NCBI GenBank assembly: GCA_045612485.1
Contig: JAZKZE010000120.1
Location: 1 to 61,133 of the forward strand
Length of the DNA stretch: 61,133 nt
Direction: 5' to 3'
Source of the DNA: RGIG5327 sp045612485
GTDB taxonomy: Bacteria > Verrucomicrobiota > Lentisphaeria > Victivallales > UBA1829
Shown here: positions 1-8,158 of the stretch, piece after piece
How positions within the stretch are numbered: the first letter of the stretch is position 1
Layout of the letters: each line of letters begins with the position of its first letter
Notes under the pieces: generated by a model
Databases searched by the model: none
Told to the model about the DNA's origin: nothing
The model's input: only the letters and a program-made list of their open reading frames with translations
Made by a program: the position numbers and the translations under genes

Positions 1-115
1 CCCGGTGATTGATCCATCCGCGAACCTGTCCGCGTTCTCCCAGTGAAATTAATTCATTCAAAGCGACCTTTTCCCCTTGACGACTGGAACGCCGGTGATA
101 AAACTCGACTTTCAT
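1..115 (-). CDS. possible partial reading frame leaving the window
   Basis: A minus-strand frame starts with ATG at 115 and stays open to the window edge (38 codons, beginning MKVEFYHRRSSRQGEK). The ATG lies 1 base beyond the TGA stop of the preceding minus-strand frame, an arrangement compatible with translational coupling. No clear Shine-Dalgarno sequence precedes it and I do not recognise the family. It is less AT-rich than the fragment before it. It could be chance. Confidence 0.25.
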   Translation of the reverse strand, partial: MKVEFYHRRSSRQGEKVALNELISLGERGQVRGWINHR

Positions 116-116
116 A

Positions 117-662
117 TCATCTTGTTAATTGTGCTAATAATGTCTTTGTACTTCTACTGCTCATAAACATAATCCTGTTTATTTTGCTTTTTATGTCTTT
201 TCTGCTTGTGTTTGTTTTTTGTGCAATTTGAGAGTATATATCATTGTCTATTTCATTTAGTATTATATTTGCTTCTGCCGTTGCTTCAGTGGTGAATGTG
301 TCTATGCTATATGCTATTGCTGACATGGCATAAAATGCCGATGTTGCGTCTGCAATTTCTATAAGTTTTTCACCATCTCTGAATTTTATAGCACTTCTAT
401 ATTCTTTGCCTAGATTGTGAAATGGAGTGTAGATTCGTCCATATTTCATTGTGGGGTATGTTATACCTTTTTCAATCTTCTCTAATTTCTTTAATTCATT
501 GCTTATATTTTTCACCTTTTCTAACTCCTTTTTATCTGTACAGCAGTCTTCATTTAATTTGTAAGACTTGATATAATCTTGTGAAGGGTCGTATAAATAG
601 CCTTTCTTTGAGATCATTATCCGCAAAAGCAGGTAAAACCATTGAAATAAAGAAGAGTATCT
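117..662 (-). pseudogene. remnant of a phage/plasmid polymerase-like replication protein
   Basis: The frame is open from the stop at 663-665 to the stop at 117 but has no convincing start with a ribosome binding site: TTG at 626 is possible, and residues upstream of it (LFQWFYLLL) still look like protein. The middle contains GRIYTPFHNLGKEYRSAIKF followed by DGEKLIEIADATSAF. This resembles the 'GRlYtp.tNLpKelR..L.ing..LveiDi.nSQP' block of uncharacterised polymerase-like replication proteins from phages and plasmids, but with the D/SQP end altered. The product is short for that family and the catalytic C-terminal part is missing. The region is markedly AT-rich and uses AT-ending codons compared with the rest of the window, as expected for an acquired, decaying element. 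Assignment is from memory of the motif only. Confidence 0.45.
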
Positions 663-674
663 TTACAAAATATA

Positions 675-711
675 TTCCCCTGAAAGAGAAAAAATAATCT
701 TCTGAGGGGAA
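675..711. terminator. hairpin between the GntR gene and the left-end remnant
   Basis: Arms TTCCCCT (675-681) and AGGGGAA (705-711) pair, with partial extension inward. T-rich sequence follows on both strands. On the minus strand it lies just after the stop of the regulator gene at 730. Confidence 0.5.
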
Positions 712-729
712 GAAAAGTATATTTTTTTG

Positions 730-1755
730 TTATGACAGGGGACGGATAAGTTCTGTTTTGATACTGGAAACAAAATTCTGCCTTGTAGAAGCAAAATTTT
801 CAATGATCCAGCGTTTTGTTTCCAGAAAAAGTTTTTCATCCTGCTGCCGCATCATGCCGATACCGGCATAATTGGCAAGTTCGGGCACTACGTCGTAGGT
901 AAGAAGATAATAATCTTTTCCCGGATGTTTGCCATAGACAAGTCCGCAAGTTACCAACGGAAGAGTCAATGCAGAATCCAGTACCACGATCCCCCGGGGA
1001 CAGGCGGCAGACCCGAACAGTTGCAGCCCAACTTCGGACATTTCCCGGGGAATATCTGCAAAGGAGCGTATATGCAACGCTCCCGGTTCAAGATTTGCAC
1101 CAAGTTTCAGGGAGTTTTCATAAAAAGCCAGTAATCTTTCTGCAAGATAGGGTTGGGCAAGATTTGGTCTTTTGGTAATAAGGGCAAGATTGCGGCCGCT
1201 TTCGATCATCAGCCAGGAAAGGCCCTCCCGGATGCTTTCATAAGTATCGGTACAGGCATAGGCGTAATGACTGTAATCACGGTTGATGAGAAGCTGGGGA
1301 ATGTTTTTTTTGCGGAAAAAATCTATCATTCCTATGGAATTGACTTTTGGCATAAGCCATACAAGGGCGGCTCCGGGAGAGGTAAGAAGATCCAGCTGTT
1401 TGAGTAACGCATCATCGCTGACTGTATGAATGGCGATCTCCTCCTCCATTCCCGGCAGAAACATTTCCCGTATTCTTGCAGGGGTATATACTTCCAGTTC
1501 CGGCGCAATCAGCCATAAATCTGTAATTGTTTCTGTCCGGTGTGCGGTAAGATCCAGGACTCTGGTAGGAGCGCCCTGAACGGAGGAGAGAAAACCCTGT
1601 TTTTTCAGGGAAGCAATAGCTCTTTCCACGGTAGTGCGGGAACATTTGTATTTTAATGCAAGCTGGTTGCGGGAAGGGATAATATCATTTTTTTTAGCAT
1701 TGCGTTCCTTTAATTCTGTAAGGATCGCTTTTTCCAGCATTTGACTTTTATTCAT
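730..1755 (-). CDS. GntR-type regulator with LacI-like sensor domain
   Basis: Predicted transcription factor of 341 residues. Residues 1 to about 70 form a GntR-like winged helix-turn-helix (IPSRNQLALKYKCSRTTVERAIASL). The remaining ~270 residues resemble a periplasmic-binding-protein/LacI-type sensor, the layout known from sugar-responsive regulators. The frame is open further upstream, but ATG at 1755 is chosen because GGAAGGAG lies 6-13 bases before it and the longer version would place hydrophobic, promoter-derived residues at the N-terminus. It is divergent from the secreted DUF4838 gene at 1961, which it probably controls along with itself. The effector sugar cannot be read from sequence. 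Confidence 0.85.
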   Translation of the reverse strand: MNKSQMLEKAILTELKERNAKKNDIIPSRNQLALKYKCSRTTVERAIASLKKQGFLSSVQGAPTRVLDLTAHRTETITDLWLIAPELEVYTPARIREMFLPGMEEEIAIHTVSDDALLKQLDLLTSPGAALVWLMPKVNSIGMIDFFRKKNIPQLLINRDYSHYAYACTDTYESIREGLSWLMIESGRNLALITKRPNLAQPYLAERLLAFYENSLKLGANLEPGALHIRSFADIPREMSEVGLQLFGSAACPRGIVVLDSALTLPLVTCGLVYGKHPGKDYYLLTYDVVPELANYAGIGMMRQQDEKLFLETKRWIIENFASTRQNFVSSIKTELIRPLS

Positions 1756-1770
1756 AAAAACTCCTTCCTG

Positions 1771-1850
1771 AAAGATACAAGAATACAAGATGTTTCTTAT
1801 AAATATAATATGTTTTACTAAAATTGTCAAGAAAATATAAGACAAGATAT
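1771..1850 (-). promoter_or_regulatory. promoter and ACAAGA repeats upstream of the GntR gene
   Basis: On the minus strand TTGACA (1830-1825) and TATATT (1807-1802) are separated by 17 bp, a near-consensus sigma-70 promoter. ACAAGA occurs three times in the same plus-strand orientation, at 1777, 1785 and 1842: two copies just downstream of the -10 and one upstream of the -35. Such placement suits autoregulation. Operator function is inferred. Confidence 0.55.
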
Positions 1851-1861
1851 AAAGTTTTTTG

Positions 1862-1911
1862 CTGAAAAAATTTTCAGTAAACTTGAAGGATCATTTTTGA
1901 AATGATATTGT
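1862..1911 (+). promoter_or_regulatory. palindrome and promoter before the DUF4838 module
   Basis: A palindrome CTGAAAA-AA-TTTTCAG (1862-1877) sits just upstream of TTGAAG (1883-1888), 17 bp, TATTGT (1906-1911). The promoter would read into the gene at 1961. The palindrome is a candidate operator for the divergent GntR-type regulator. Confidence 0.45.
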
Positions 1912-1960
1912 AAGTATCGTAAAGAGGTATATTTTTATAATAAAACAGGAGAAGAACTGT

Positions 1961-4420
1961 ATGAAAAGAAGTATTGTAGCCATTTTTTTGTGCGTTACGG
2001 TGTTTTCCGCATTCTGTACGGATTTCGTTATTGCTGAAAAAGGAAAGGAAAATGCTGTTTTTGAGAAGAATGAAAAAGCACTTTCCGCTTGCAGGGTATT
2101 CAATGAGCATCTGAAAAAAATGGGATTTGCTCCTTTGCAGATCGTTGAAAAGGGAAAAAGCAAAGGCAAAGTTATCCGTTTTCAGGTCATCCCTTCCGGG
2201 GATAACAGAGTGGATGATGAGTTTTCCATCTCTTTTCCGGATAAAAATACTCTTCTTATCTCCTGTACGGATATTTCTGCAAGATGGGCGGTCAATCATC
2301 TTCTGGAAAAGTATGCCGGGATCATGCACCTTTTCCCGGAAGAAAACGGTACTTACATTCCTGTAACTTCAAAAATCCTTCTTCCCCGGAAGGCATATAA
2401 AGTGAAATCTTCCTGGAATCTCAAAAGATTTGTGGAACGCTCCCATTCCTCCTGGTACCCGAAAGCATATTACAAAGATAATTTTGACGCCAATCATATG
2501 TTTCTCAAATATGTGTTTCCTGCGGCAAAATATCAGCCTTCTCTGCTGAAAAATCATGCGTATCCCGGTTCCACAAAGGATATTGTTTCCGGGAAAGGGC
2601 AGGGATGGCCCAAAGAGATCATGCCTGTTATCAAAGGAAAGAAACTTTCTGCTCCTCCTGCCGCTACACCCAATGCCTGGTGGCAGCCCTGCTATTCCAA
2701 TCCTGCAACAGCAGAGATCGCTGCACAGAACATTCTGGAATATTTGCGGAAAAACCCGCAGCGGAAAAGTATTTCCCTTATCCAGAATGACTGTTACGGG
2801 GCCTGTGAATGTAAAGAGTGTATGAGAGTAAATAAAAATGACAAACATAATAACAGCGCTACTTACTTTGCATGGGCGAATAACGTAGTTGAAAAAGTTG
2901 CGCCGGAATTTCCGGATGTGATCTTTGCAGCTGCCGGTTATACCATGACCAAAACCCCTCCCTCTTTCAAGCTGCATAAAAATATTGCTGTACTTCTGGC
3001 AATGGATCTTTACGCCTGTACGGCTCCGGATGTTATGGCGGCAAAGAAGAAATACATTGATAAATGGAGTGAAAAAGCCTCCATTCTCGGTATCTGGGAT
3101 TATGCATGGGGGTGGGGATATATCCTTCCCAGAGTCTATTTCAAAGTCCACGCGGAAATGTTGCGGTATCTCTACAGCAAAGGCGGCAGGATCTATTTCA
3201 GCGAAAATGAGTGCTTTGATGCCAAAGAAGGTCCGAAACAGGCTTTGACTGACCGCCTTGTCTGGGATATGAATACAAATGTGGATGCCTTCCTTGACAA
3301 ATGGTGTGAGAAAGCGGTTGGAAAAGAGGCTGGGAAATATCTGCGGAAATATTATGATTTCTGGGAAAAATTCATGAACGGGGAAGAGATCAGAAAAACG
3401 CCCTGGTTCAGAACAGCTTATACAAGTGTATATATGATCTGGGACAGCGATTTGAGTCACATCTATTCTGTCACGGAAAAAGATATTCTTTATTCCCGTT
3501 CCCTAATGGAAAAGATGCTTGCAAGTGCAAAGGAGGGGATTGAAAAGAAACGCGCCGAACTCCTTTTCCGGCACTTTGAATATATGGAAGTCATGCTCAA
3601 ATTGTATGGAGCAGCTCTTCTGCCTTCTTCCAATGTTCCGGAAAATGCCAGGCAGGCGGCTGTTTTTGTGGAAGATATGAAAAATATTCCCTCACTTCTG
3701 AAAAAGCGGGATGAATTGAAAAAGGAATTCTTCAGAGAAAAGAAGATGGGGTACTTTTATCAATCCCGGATCTACAAACGGAGAATACGCTTTGAAGTAT
3801 CTTTCAATGATATCGTCTCTTCCCGTCTGGCATTGGTATTGAATCATTCCGGCGAAAAAGAGGTGATTTCCGCCTGTAAAAAACTCTTGCTGATGAAGGA
3901 ACTGGATGAAAAGAACCGCAACCTTCTTGAAGGGCTTGCCACATTCAGGGAAAGAAAAAATCTTCTGGAAAACGGGGAAATGAATACCGCGCTCCCGGAT
4001 GAAAAACTCTTCTGGGTCCATCCCGGACACCGGAAGAAAAATTCCGGGATACTTTCCGGAAAAATGGCGGTATCCGGAGGGAAATCCCTGAAGATCCTGC
4101 CTGCCGATTATACTCTGCTGCGTTTCAATGTTCCGGCAAAACCCGATTGCGGAATATTGGTTTCCTTCAAGATCCGTTCTGAAAAAGTTTCAAAGAAAGG
4201 CAATTTTGCCTATGCTGTGTATCCTGCTCTTGATGACCGCAATCAGGGGTGGGGAAGTCCGGCAACAAGAAAGGTGCCGGCAGATAAATTTGAAGAGGTA
4301 TTCTTTTTTACCCGTACGAGGAATAACTCCAATGCGGTAAACGGTTATATTTTCCTGCGGAATTTTGCCGGCGGGGAAGCCGTTTATATTGATGATGTGA
4401 AGATCGTGGAATTCAAATAA
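1961..4420 (+). CDS. secreted DUF4838-type protein
   Basis: An 819-residue exported protein of the DUF4838 type, a family frequent near glycan-degradation genes in Lentisphaerota, Planctomycetota and some Bacteroidota. Residues 1-25 are a signal peptide (hydrophobic IVAIFLCVTVFSAF). An N-terminal alpha/beta domain at about 30-140 resembles the small domain before the barrel in GH67/GH20 enzymes. The central region at about 240-480 is barrel-like and carries CECKEC at 282-287, the cysteine cluster shared with the other DUF4838 proteins here. The last ~150 residues look like a beta-sandwich carbohydrate-binding domain. ACAGGAGAAG precedes the start. It heads a run with a small secreted protein, a pseudopilin and another DUF4838 protein. 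Catalytic activity is unproven; hydrolase or glycan binding are both possible. Confidence 0.8.
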   Translation: MKRSIVAIFLCVTVFSAFCTDFVIAEKGKENAVFEKNEKALSACRVFNEHLKKMGFAPLQIVEKGKSKGKVIRFQVIPSGDNRVDDEFSISFPDKNTLLISCTDISARWAVNHLLEKYAGIMHLFPEENGTYIPVTSKILLPRKAYKVKSSWNLKRFVERSHSSWYPKAYYKDNFDANHMFLKYVFPAAKYQPSLLKNHAYPGSTKDIVSGKGQGWPKEIMPVIKGKKLSAPPAATPNAWWQPCYSNPATAEIAAQNILEYLRKNPQRKSISLIQNDCYGACECKECMRVNKNDKHNNSATYFAWANNVVEKVAPEFPDVIFAAAGYTMTKTPPSFKLHKNIAVLLAMDLYACTAPDVMAAKKKYIDKWSEKASILGIWDYAWGWGYILPRVYFKVHAEMLRYLYSKGGRIYFSENECFDAKEGPKQALTDRLVWDMNTNVDAFLDKWCEKAVGKEAGKYLRKYYDFWEKFMNGEEIRKTPWFRTAYTSVYMIWDSDLSHIYSVTEKDILYSRSLMEKMLASAKEGIEKKRAELLFRHFEYMEVMLKLYGAALLPSSNVPENARQAAVFVEDMKNIPSLLKKRDELKKEFFREKKMGYFYQSRIYKRRIRFEVSFNDIVSSRLALVLNHSGEKEVISACKKLLLMKELDEKNRNLLEGLATFRERKNLLENGEMNTALPDEKLFWVHPGHRKKNSGILSGKMAVSGGKSLKILPADYTLLRFNVPAKPDCGILVSFKIRSEKVSKKGNFAYAVYPALDDRNQGWGSPATRKVPADKFEEVFFFTRTRNNSNAVNGYIFLRNFAGGEAVYIDDVKIVEFK

Positions 4421-4441
4421 AACAAAAAACAGGAGAAAAAA

Positions 4442-4936
4442 ATGAAAAAGATCCTTTCTGTAATGGTGTTGGCTTTTGCCGCAACCGTTCTCAATGCCCA
4501 GACAATCGAAAACTGTAATGCAGATTTTCCCAAATTCCTGAAAGGGGAAAAAAGCAACTGGAAGATCATCAACTGGACAAAACCCCTGGGGGATGTTTCC
4601 GTTAAAGACGGCATTGTTTCCATTACCTCCAAAGGGGCAGTTTATACAGGTATTTACTATGATAAAATGATTCCGGCAAAAGCTCCCCTCAATTTGAAAT
4701 TCACGCTTACCGCCTCCGGAAATGGTGCAGTGCGTTTCGGCTTCTGGGAGTATGCGGGAAAAGGAATGGTCTATACGGATAAATCTGCCAGAGGAGCGAA
4801 CCTTACCGGAGAGATGAAAGAATATACCATTATGACCTCTTACTCACCCAAGTCTGAAAAATTCAGACCTTTTATTTACATCCGTAAAGGTGTATCGATC
4901 AAAGTAAAAGATTTTAAAGTTGAAGTTGTAAAGTAA
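4442..4936 (+). CDS. small secreted beta-sandwich-like protein
   Basis: A 164-residue protein with a clear signal peptide (MKKILSVMVLAFAATVLNAQ). The mature part has alternating short hydrophobic strands (LNLKFTLTASGNGAVRFGFWEYAG) and few helices, as in carbohydrate-binding-module jelly rolls. It resembles the C-terminal sandwich of the preceding protein in style, so it may be a free-standing binding module. It lies 21 bp after the DUF4838 gene and is preceded by ACAGGAGAA. No family is recognised with certainty. Confidence 0.7.
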   Translation: MKKILSVMVLAFAATVLNAQTIENCNADFPKFLKGEKSNWKIINWTKPLGDVSVKDGIVSITSKGAVYTGIYYDKMIPAKAPLNLKFTLTASGNGAVRFGFWEYAGKGMVYTDKSARGANLTGEMKEYTIMTSYSPKSEKFRPFIYIRKGVSIKVKDFKVEVVK

Positions 4937-4966
4937 AATTTCTTTTTTATGAAAGGAAGGAAAAAT

Positions 4967-5752
4967 ATGTTTTACAACAAAGTGAAAAAAGCATTCACAC
5001 TCATTGAATTATTGGTGGTTATCGCCATTATCGCCATTCTTGCAAGTATGCTGCTTCCTGCATTGAACAAAGCAAGACAGACGGCTATGGCGATCCAGTG
5101 TGTAAATAATCTCAAACAGTGCGGGCTGGCATTTACGCTGTATGCTTCCGACTTCAAGGAAAGTGTCTTTATCCACGATGGAAATTATGCCTGGCCGGGG
5201 ATCTTCATGGGGTTCAGTCCTTCTGACAATAAAATGGGGATAGCTCCTACCGTTAAAGCAGGAAATCTTATTTTCCAGGGATATATCAAGACTCCCCATG
5301 TTATGCAGTGTCCTGTAAATAAAATGGAAACTGTGGGGTCCTGGCAGGCTTACGGAGGTCCCCGTTCCCTGCGGGATCTTCTTATTGAAAAAGATACCCA
5401 TATTACTTTGAAAAATCCTCTTGGAAACGGTGCCGATCCCATATTTATCGTTACAAAACATATGAAACGGCCCGCCGCAAATTTCGGGCTCGGGGATTCT
5501 TATGATCCTTATTCCTCCAAACAGCAGACTGCTGTCGTTGTTGTGAATGTGGCTTACAGCGGTTTGAAAGGTACAAAGGGTGCGATTCATCTGAAACACG
5601 CCAAACGCGCCAATATCTGGTTCTGGGACGGACATGTTGCCGCCACAAATCAGCAGGGGATCTCTGCCATTGCAAAGGCTGTGGAAAATTATAACTCCGG
5701 TGGCTTGAATGTCCTTGTGGGGAATAAATTTGTCAACGTCCCCAGACGTTGA
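4967..5752 (+). CDS. pseudopilin-like protein with H-X9-DG motif
   Basis: A 261-residue type II secretion/type IV pilin-like protein. The N-terminus has a short basic leader and FTLIELLVVIAIIAIL, the prepilin peptidase and assembly signature, with Glu at position +5 of the predicted mature form. The residue before the cleavage site is Ala rather than the usual Gly. The C-terminal region contains H-AKRANIWFW-DG, matching the H-X9-DG pattern of planctomycete and lentisphaere pseudopilins. An ATG at 4949 is in frame, but the one at 4967 is preferred because AAAGGAAGG lies correctly before it. It sits between two secreted DUF4838 genes, suggesting a dedicated role in their export or surface display (inference). 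Confidence 0.85.
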   Translation: MFYNKVKKAFTLIELLVVIAIIAILASMLLPALNKARQTAMAIQCVNNLKQCGLAFTLYASDFKESVFIHDGNYAWPGIFMGFSPSDNKMGIAPTVKAGNLIFQGYIKTPHVMQCPVNKMETVGSWQAYGGPRSLRDLLIEKDTHITLKNPLGNGADPIFIVTKHMKRPAANFGLGDSYDPYSSKQQTAVVVVNVAYSGLKGTKGAIHLKHAKRANIWFWDGHVAATNQQGISAIAKAVENYNSGGLNVLVGNKFVNVPRR

Positions 5753-5780
5753 ATAAATGTTATAACGAGAAGGATTTGAT

Positions 5781-8069
5781 ATGGTATTCAACAAACTTAT
5801 ATGGCTTTTTTGTGCCTTTTTTGCCGTTTTTTTCTGTATGGATCTGTTGGCAGACTATACGGTCATTCTTCCGGAAAAAGCGGATAAACAGGAACTTCTT
5901 GCTTCAAGAGAACTTGTTTCATTTCTGGGAAATGCAACACAGGAAAAAGTAAATGTGATCCGGGAAAATGAAAAAGCAACAGGAAAAAAGATTTATATAG
6001 GTAAGACCGCTTTTGCAAAAAAGGCGGGGATCATTCACACGTCCTTTGCTCCGGAGGAATCCTTTGTGAAGGTATATAATGATTCTCTTGTCATTACCGG
6101 CGGTAATGTGCGGGGGATCGTGTATGGTGTACTGGATTTTCTGGAAAAGGAACTGGGGATCATGTTTTGTGATGAAACCTTTACTTTTATTCCGGATAAA
6201 AAAGGATATGTCTGGAAAAAAAATCTTGCCATGCGTCACAAACCCTCTTTTGCTTACCGGGGAATCTACTCTTATTTTACAAAACACGGTAAAAGACGGC
6301 AGCTTTTCATGCTGCGGAACCGTCTGAATATGTTTAATGATGAAGGACGTACTTCTGTACTCAATGAGTGGAATGTTGCCAAAGTCTTCGGTGCCCCCAA
6401 GTTCTGCCATACTTTCTACTCTTATACAAAAGATCTTTCCAAAGAGGATGAAGATATATTTTCTCTCTCCAAAAGCGGAAAAAGAGTCCGTTCCAGAAAT
6501 GCCAGCGGACCCGGGCAGATCTGTCAGAGCAATCCGAAAACAAGAAAATTTTTCCTGAAAAAACTGGAAGAATATATTGCGAATGACCGTAAAAAATATC
6601 CGGCAGGTCTGCATCCTGTCATTTATACGGTGGATATGAATGACAATCTGAATAAATGTGAATGTGAACCCTGTAAAAAGATCGCGGAAAAATATGGAGC
6701 CTATTCCGGACTTTCTCTGGAATTTACCAATTTCCTTGCCGCCGGGATCCGTAAAAAATATCCGGATGTATCCATTTTGATCAGTGCCTACTCTTTCAAC
6801 TGTGAGCCGCCAAAAGGGATCAAAGCGGAAAAGAATGTGATTATCCGTCTTACCCAGCTGGGCGCAGAATGGGGAAATAATGGAAACCGCAATACCATGC
6901 GGGCATTATCCCATCCCGATAATAAGAACTCTTTGACACAGTTGGAAGAGTGGCGGGAAATCGCCCCCGCTCTCGCCATCTGGGATTACTGGATCTTGTA
7001 TGACCGGAAAAGCAATTATCCCTCTCTGAATGTAAGAAGTATTGCGGAAAATGCAAAAATCTATTCCCGTTTTCCGGTGAACAATATTTTTGCAGAATGT
7101 GAATCCTCCGACATAGCCTCCTTCCATCCCCTGCGTCTGTATATCGGGGCAAAAAGTATGTATGATGCCTCCATAGATACGGATAAAGAAATCAATGCTT
7201 TTATCCGTGTTTATTATGGGAAAGCCGCCCCGGAGATGAAAGAATGGTTTGAGTTCCTGCAAAAAAGTCAGGATTCCATCAAAGGAAAGATCGGTTATAT
7301 TTCCATTCACGGAAGAAAAGATCTTGATGAGGAATTTTTCGCTTCTGCGGAAAAAATACTGGGTAAAGCCATTGAAAAAGCCGGAAATAATCCTGTAATG
7401 AATTACCGTGTGCGTCGTGAACGGGTAAGTGTGGATGTTGCCCAGTTGACAAGACAGGAATATCTGAAGAAACTTTCTGCTGATAAGAAGATGATAGAAG
7501 AGCGTTTGATGAAAGATTATGCGGTTGCCTGTGATCCTTTCATCGTCAATGAGGCAACGATTCCCCGCAGATTGAAATGGATGGATGCCTTTATCCGCAG
7601 TTTTTCTGTTACAGCACCTCTTCCGGAACAATTCAAAGATAAACCGGTCGTGGCGGATTTCCTCTATTCCCGTATTCAGAGCAAAAACGGTTCCAAGGCG
7701 TATTTTGTTACCGATCCTGATGCTGCCGGAAGGGGCTGTATGCGGATCAAGGGACATGCAAGGGACAACAGAGTGCATTTCGGGGTATATGATGCGTCAA
7801 AGAAAAAACAGCTGAAGACTTTCCGTATCCCTCCTGTAAAAGAGGATGGAAAATATCATTTTTATTCCACAGGAAAATTCAAATTGACGGAAAAGTGTTT
7901 CCTGTGGGCGGATTGGTCATGGAACATCCAGGCAGACTTTTCCCAATATTATGACATCAGCGGTCAGAATAATACGGTGGAAGCCTTTATTTCCATAAAA
8001 AGTACGGGAAAAGGTCCCGATGGTATTTTTGCTGTTGACCGTGTGATCCTTGTACGGCACAAAAACTGA
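5781..8069 (+). CDS. secreted DUF4838-type protein
   Basis: A 762-residue exported protein with an N-terminal hydrophobic segment (residues 4-24) that acts as signal peptide or anchor. Residues 25-145 form the GH67/GH20-like N-terminal domain (SLVITGGNVRGIVYGVLDFL is its typical core). The DUF4838 barrel-like region follows, with the cysteine cluster CECEPC at 293-298 after IYTVDMNDNLNK. The C-terminal ~150 residues look like a beta-sandwich. GAGAAGGA precedes the ATG. It is the last gene of the first module and is followed by a strong terminator. It differs considerably from the protein at 1961, so the two probably recognise different ligands. Confidence 0.8.
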   Translation: MVFNKLIWLFCAFFAVFFCMDLLADYTVILPEKADKQELLASRELVSFLGNATQEKVNVIRENEKATGKKIYIGKTAFAKKAGIIHTSFAPEESFVKVYNDSLVITGGNVRGIVYGVLDFLEKELGIMFCDETFTFIPDKKGYVWKKNLAMRHKPSFAYRGIYSYFTKHGKRRQLFMLRNRLNMFNDEGRTSVLNEWNVAKVFGAPKFCHTFYSYTKDLSKEDEDIFSLSKSGKRVRSRNASGPGQICQSNPKTRKFFLKKLEEYIANDRKKYPAGLHPVIYTVDMNDNLNKCECEPCKKIAEKYGAYSGLSLEFTNFLAAGIRKKYPDVSILISAYSFNCEPPKGIKAEKNVIIRLTQLGAEWGNNGNRNTMRALSHPDNKNSLTQLEEWREIAPALAIWDYWILYDRKSNYPSLNVRSIAENAKIYSRFPVNNIFAECESSDIASFHPLRLYIGAKSMYDASIDTDKEINAFIRVYYGKAAPEMKEWFEFLQKSQDSIKGKIGYISIHGRKDLDEEFFASAEKILGKAIEKAGNNPVMNYRVRRERVSVDVAQLTRQEYLKKLSADKKMIEERLMKDYAVACDPFIVNEATIPRRLKWMDAFIRSFSVTAPLPEQFKDKPVVADFLYSRIQSKNGSKAYFVTDPDAAGRGCMRIKGHARDNRVHFGVYDASKKKQLKTFRIPPVKEDGKYHFYSTGKFKLTEKCFLWADWSWNIQADFSQYYDISGQNNTVEAFISIKSTGKGPDGIFAVDRVILVRHKN

Positions 8070-8089
8070 TTTTGAAAGAATGAAAAAAG

Positions 8090-8127
8090 GGGGGAATAGA
8101 CAGTTTCCCCCTGTATTTTCCTTTTTT
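8090..8127 (+). terminator. intrinsic terminator after the first DUF4838 module
   Basis: GGGGGAA (8090-8096) pairs with TTCCCCC (8105-8111) across an 8-base loop and is followed by TGTATTTTCCTTTTTT. It separates the module from the esterase gene at 8159. Confidence 0.75.
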
Positions 8128-8158
8128 AGTGTATTTTATTGTGAAAGGAGTATAAATT

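Noticed and set aside
43..231. Plus-strand frame with a hydrophobic C-terminus that could look like a small membrane protein
   Set aside because: The hydrophobic part is the reverse complement of the AT-rich remnant's lysine/asparagine-rich coding sequence; no ribosome binding site.
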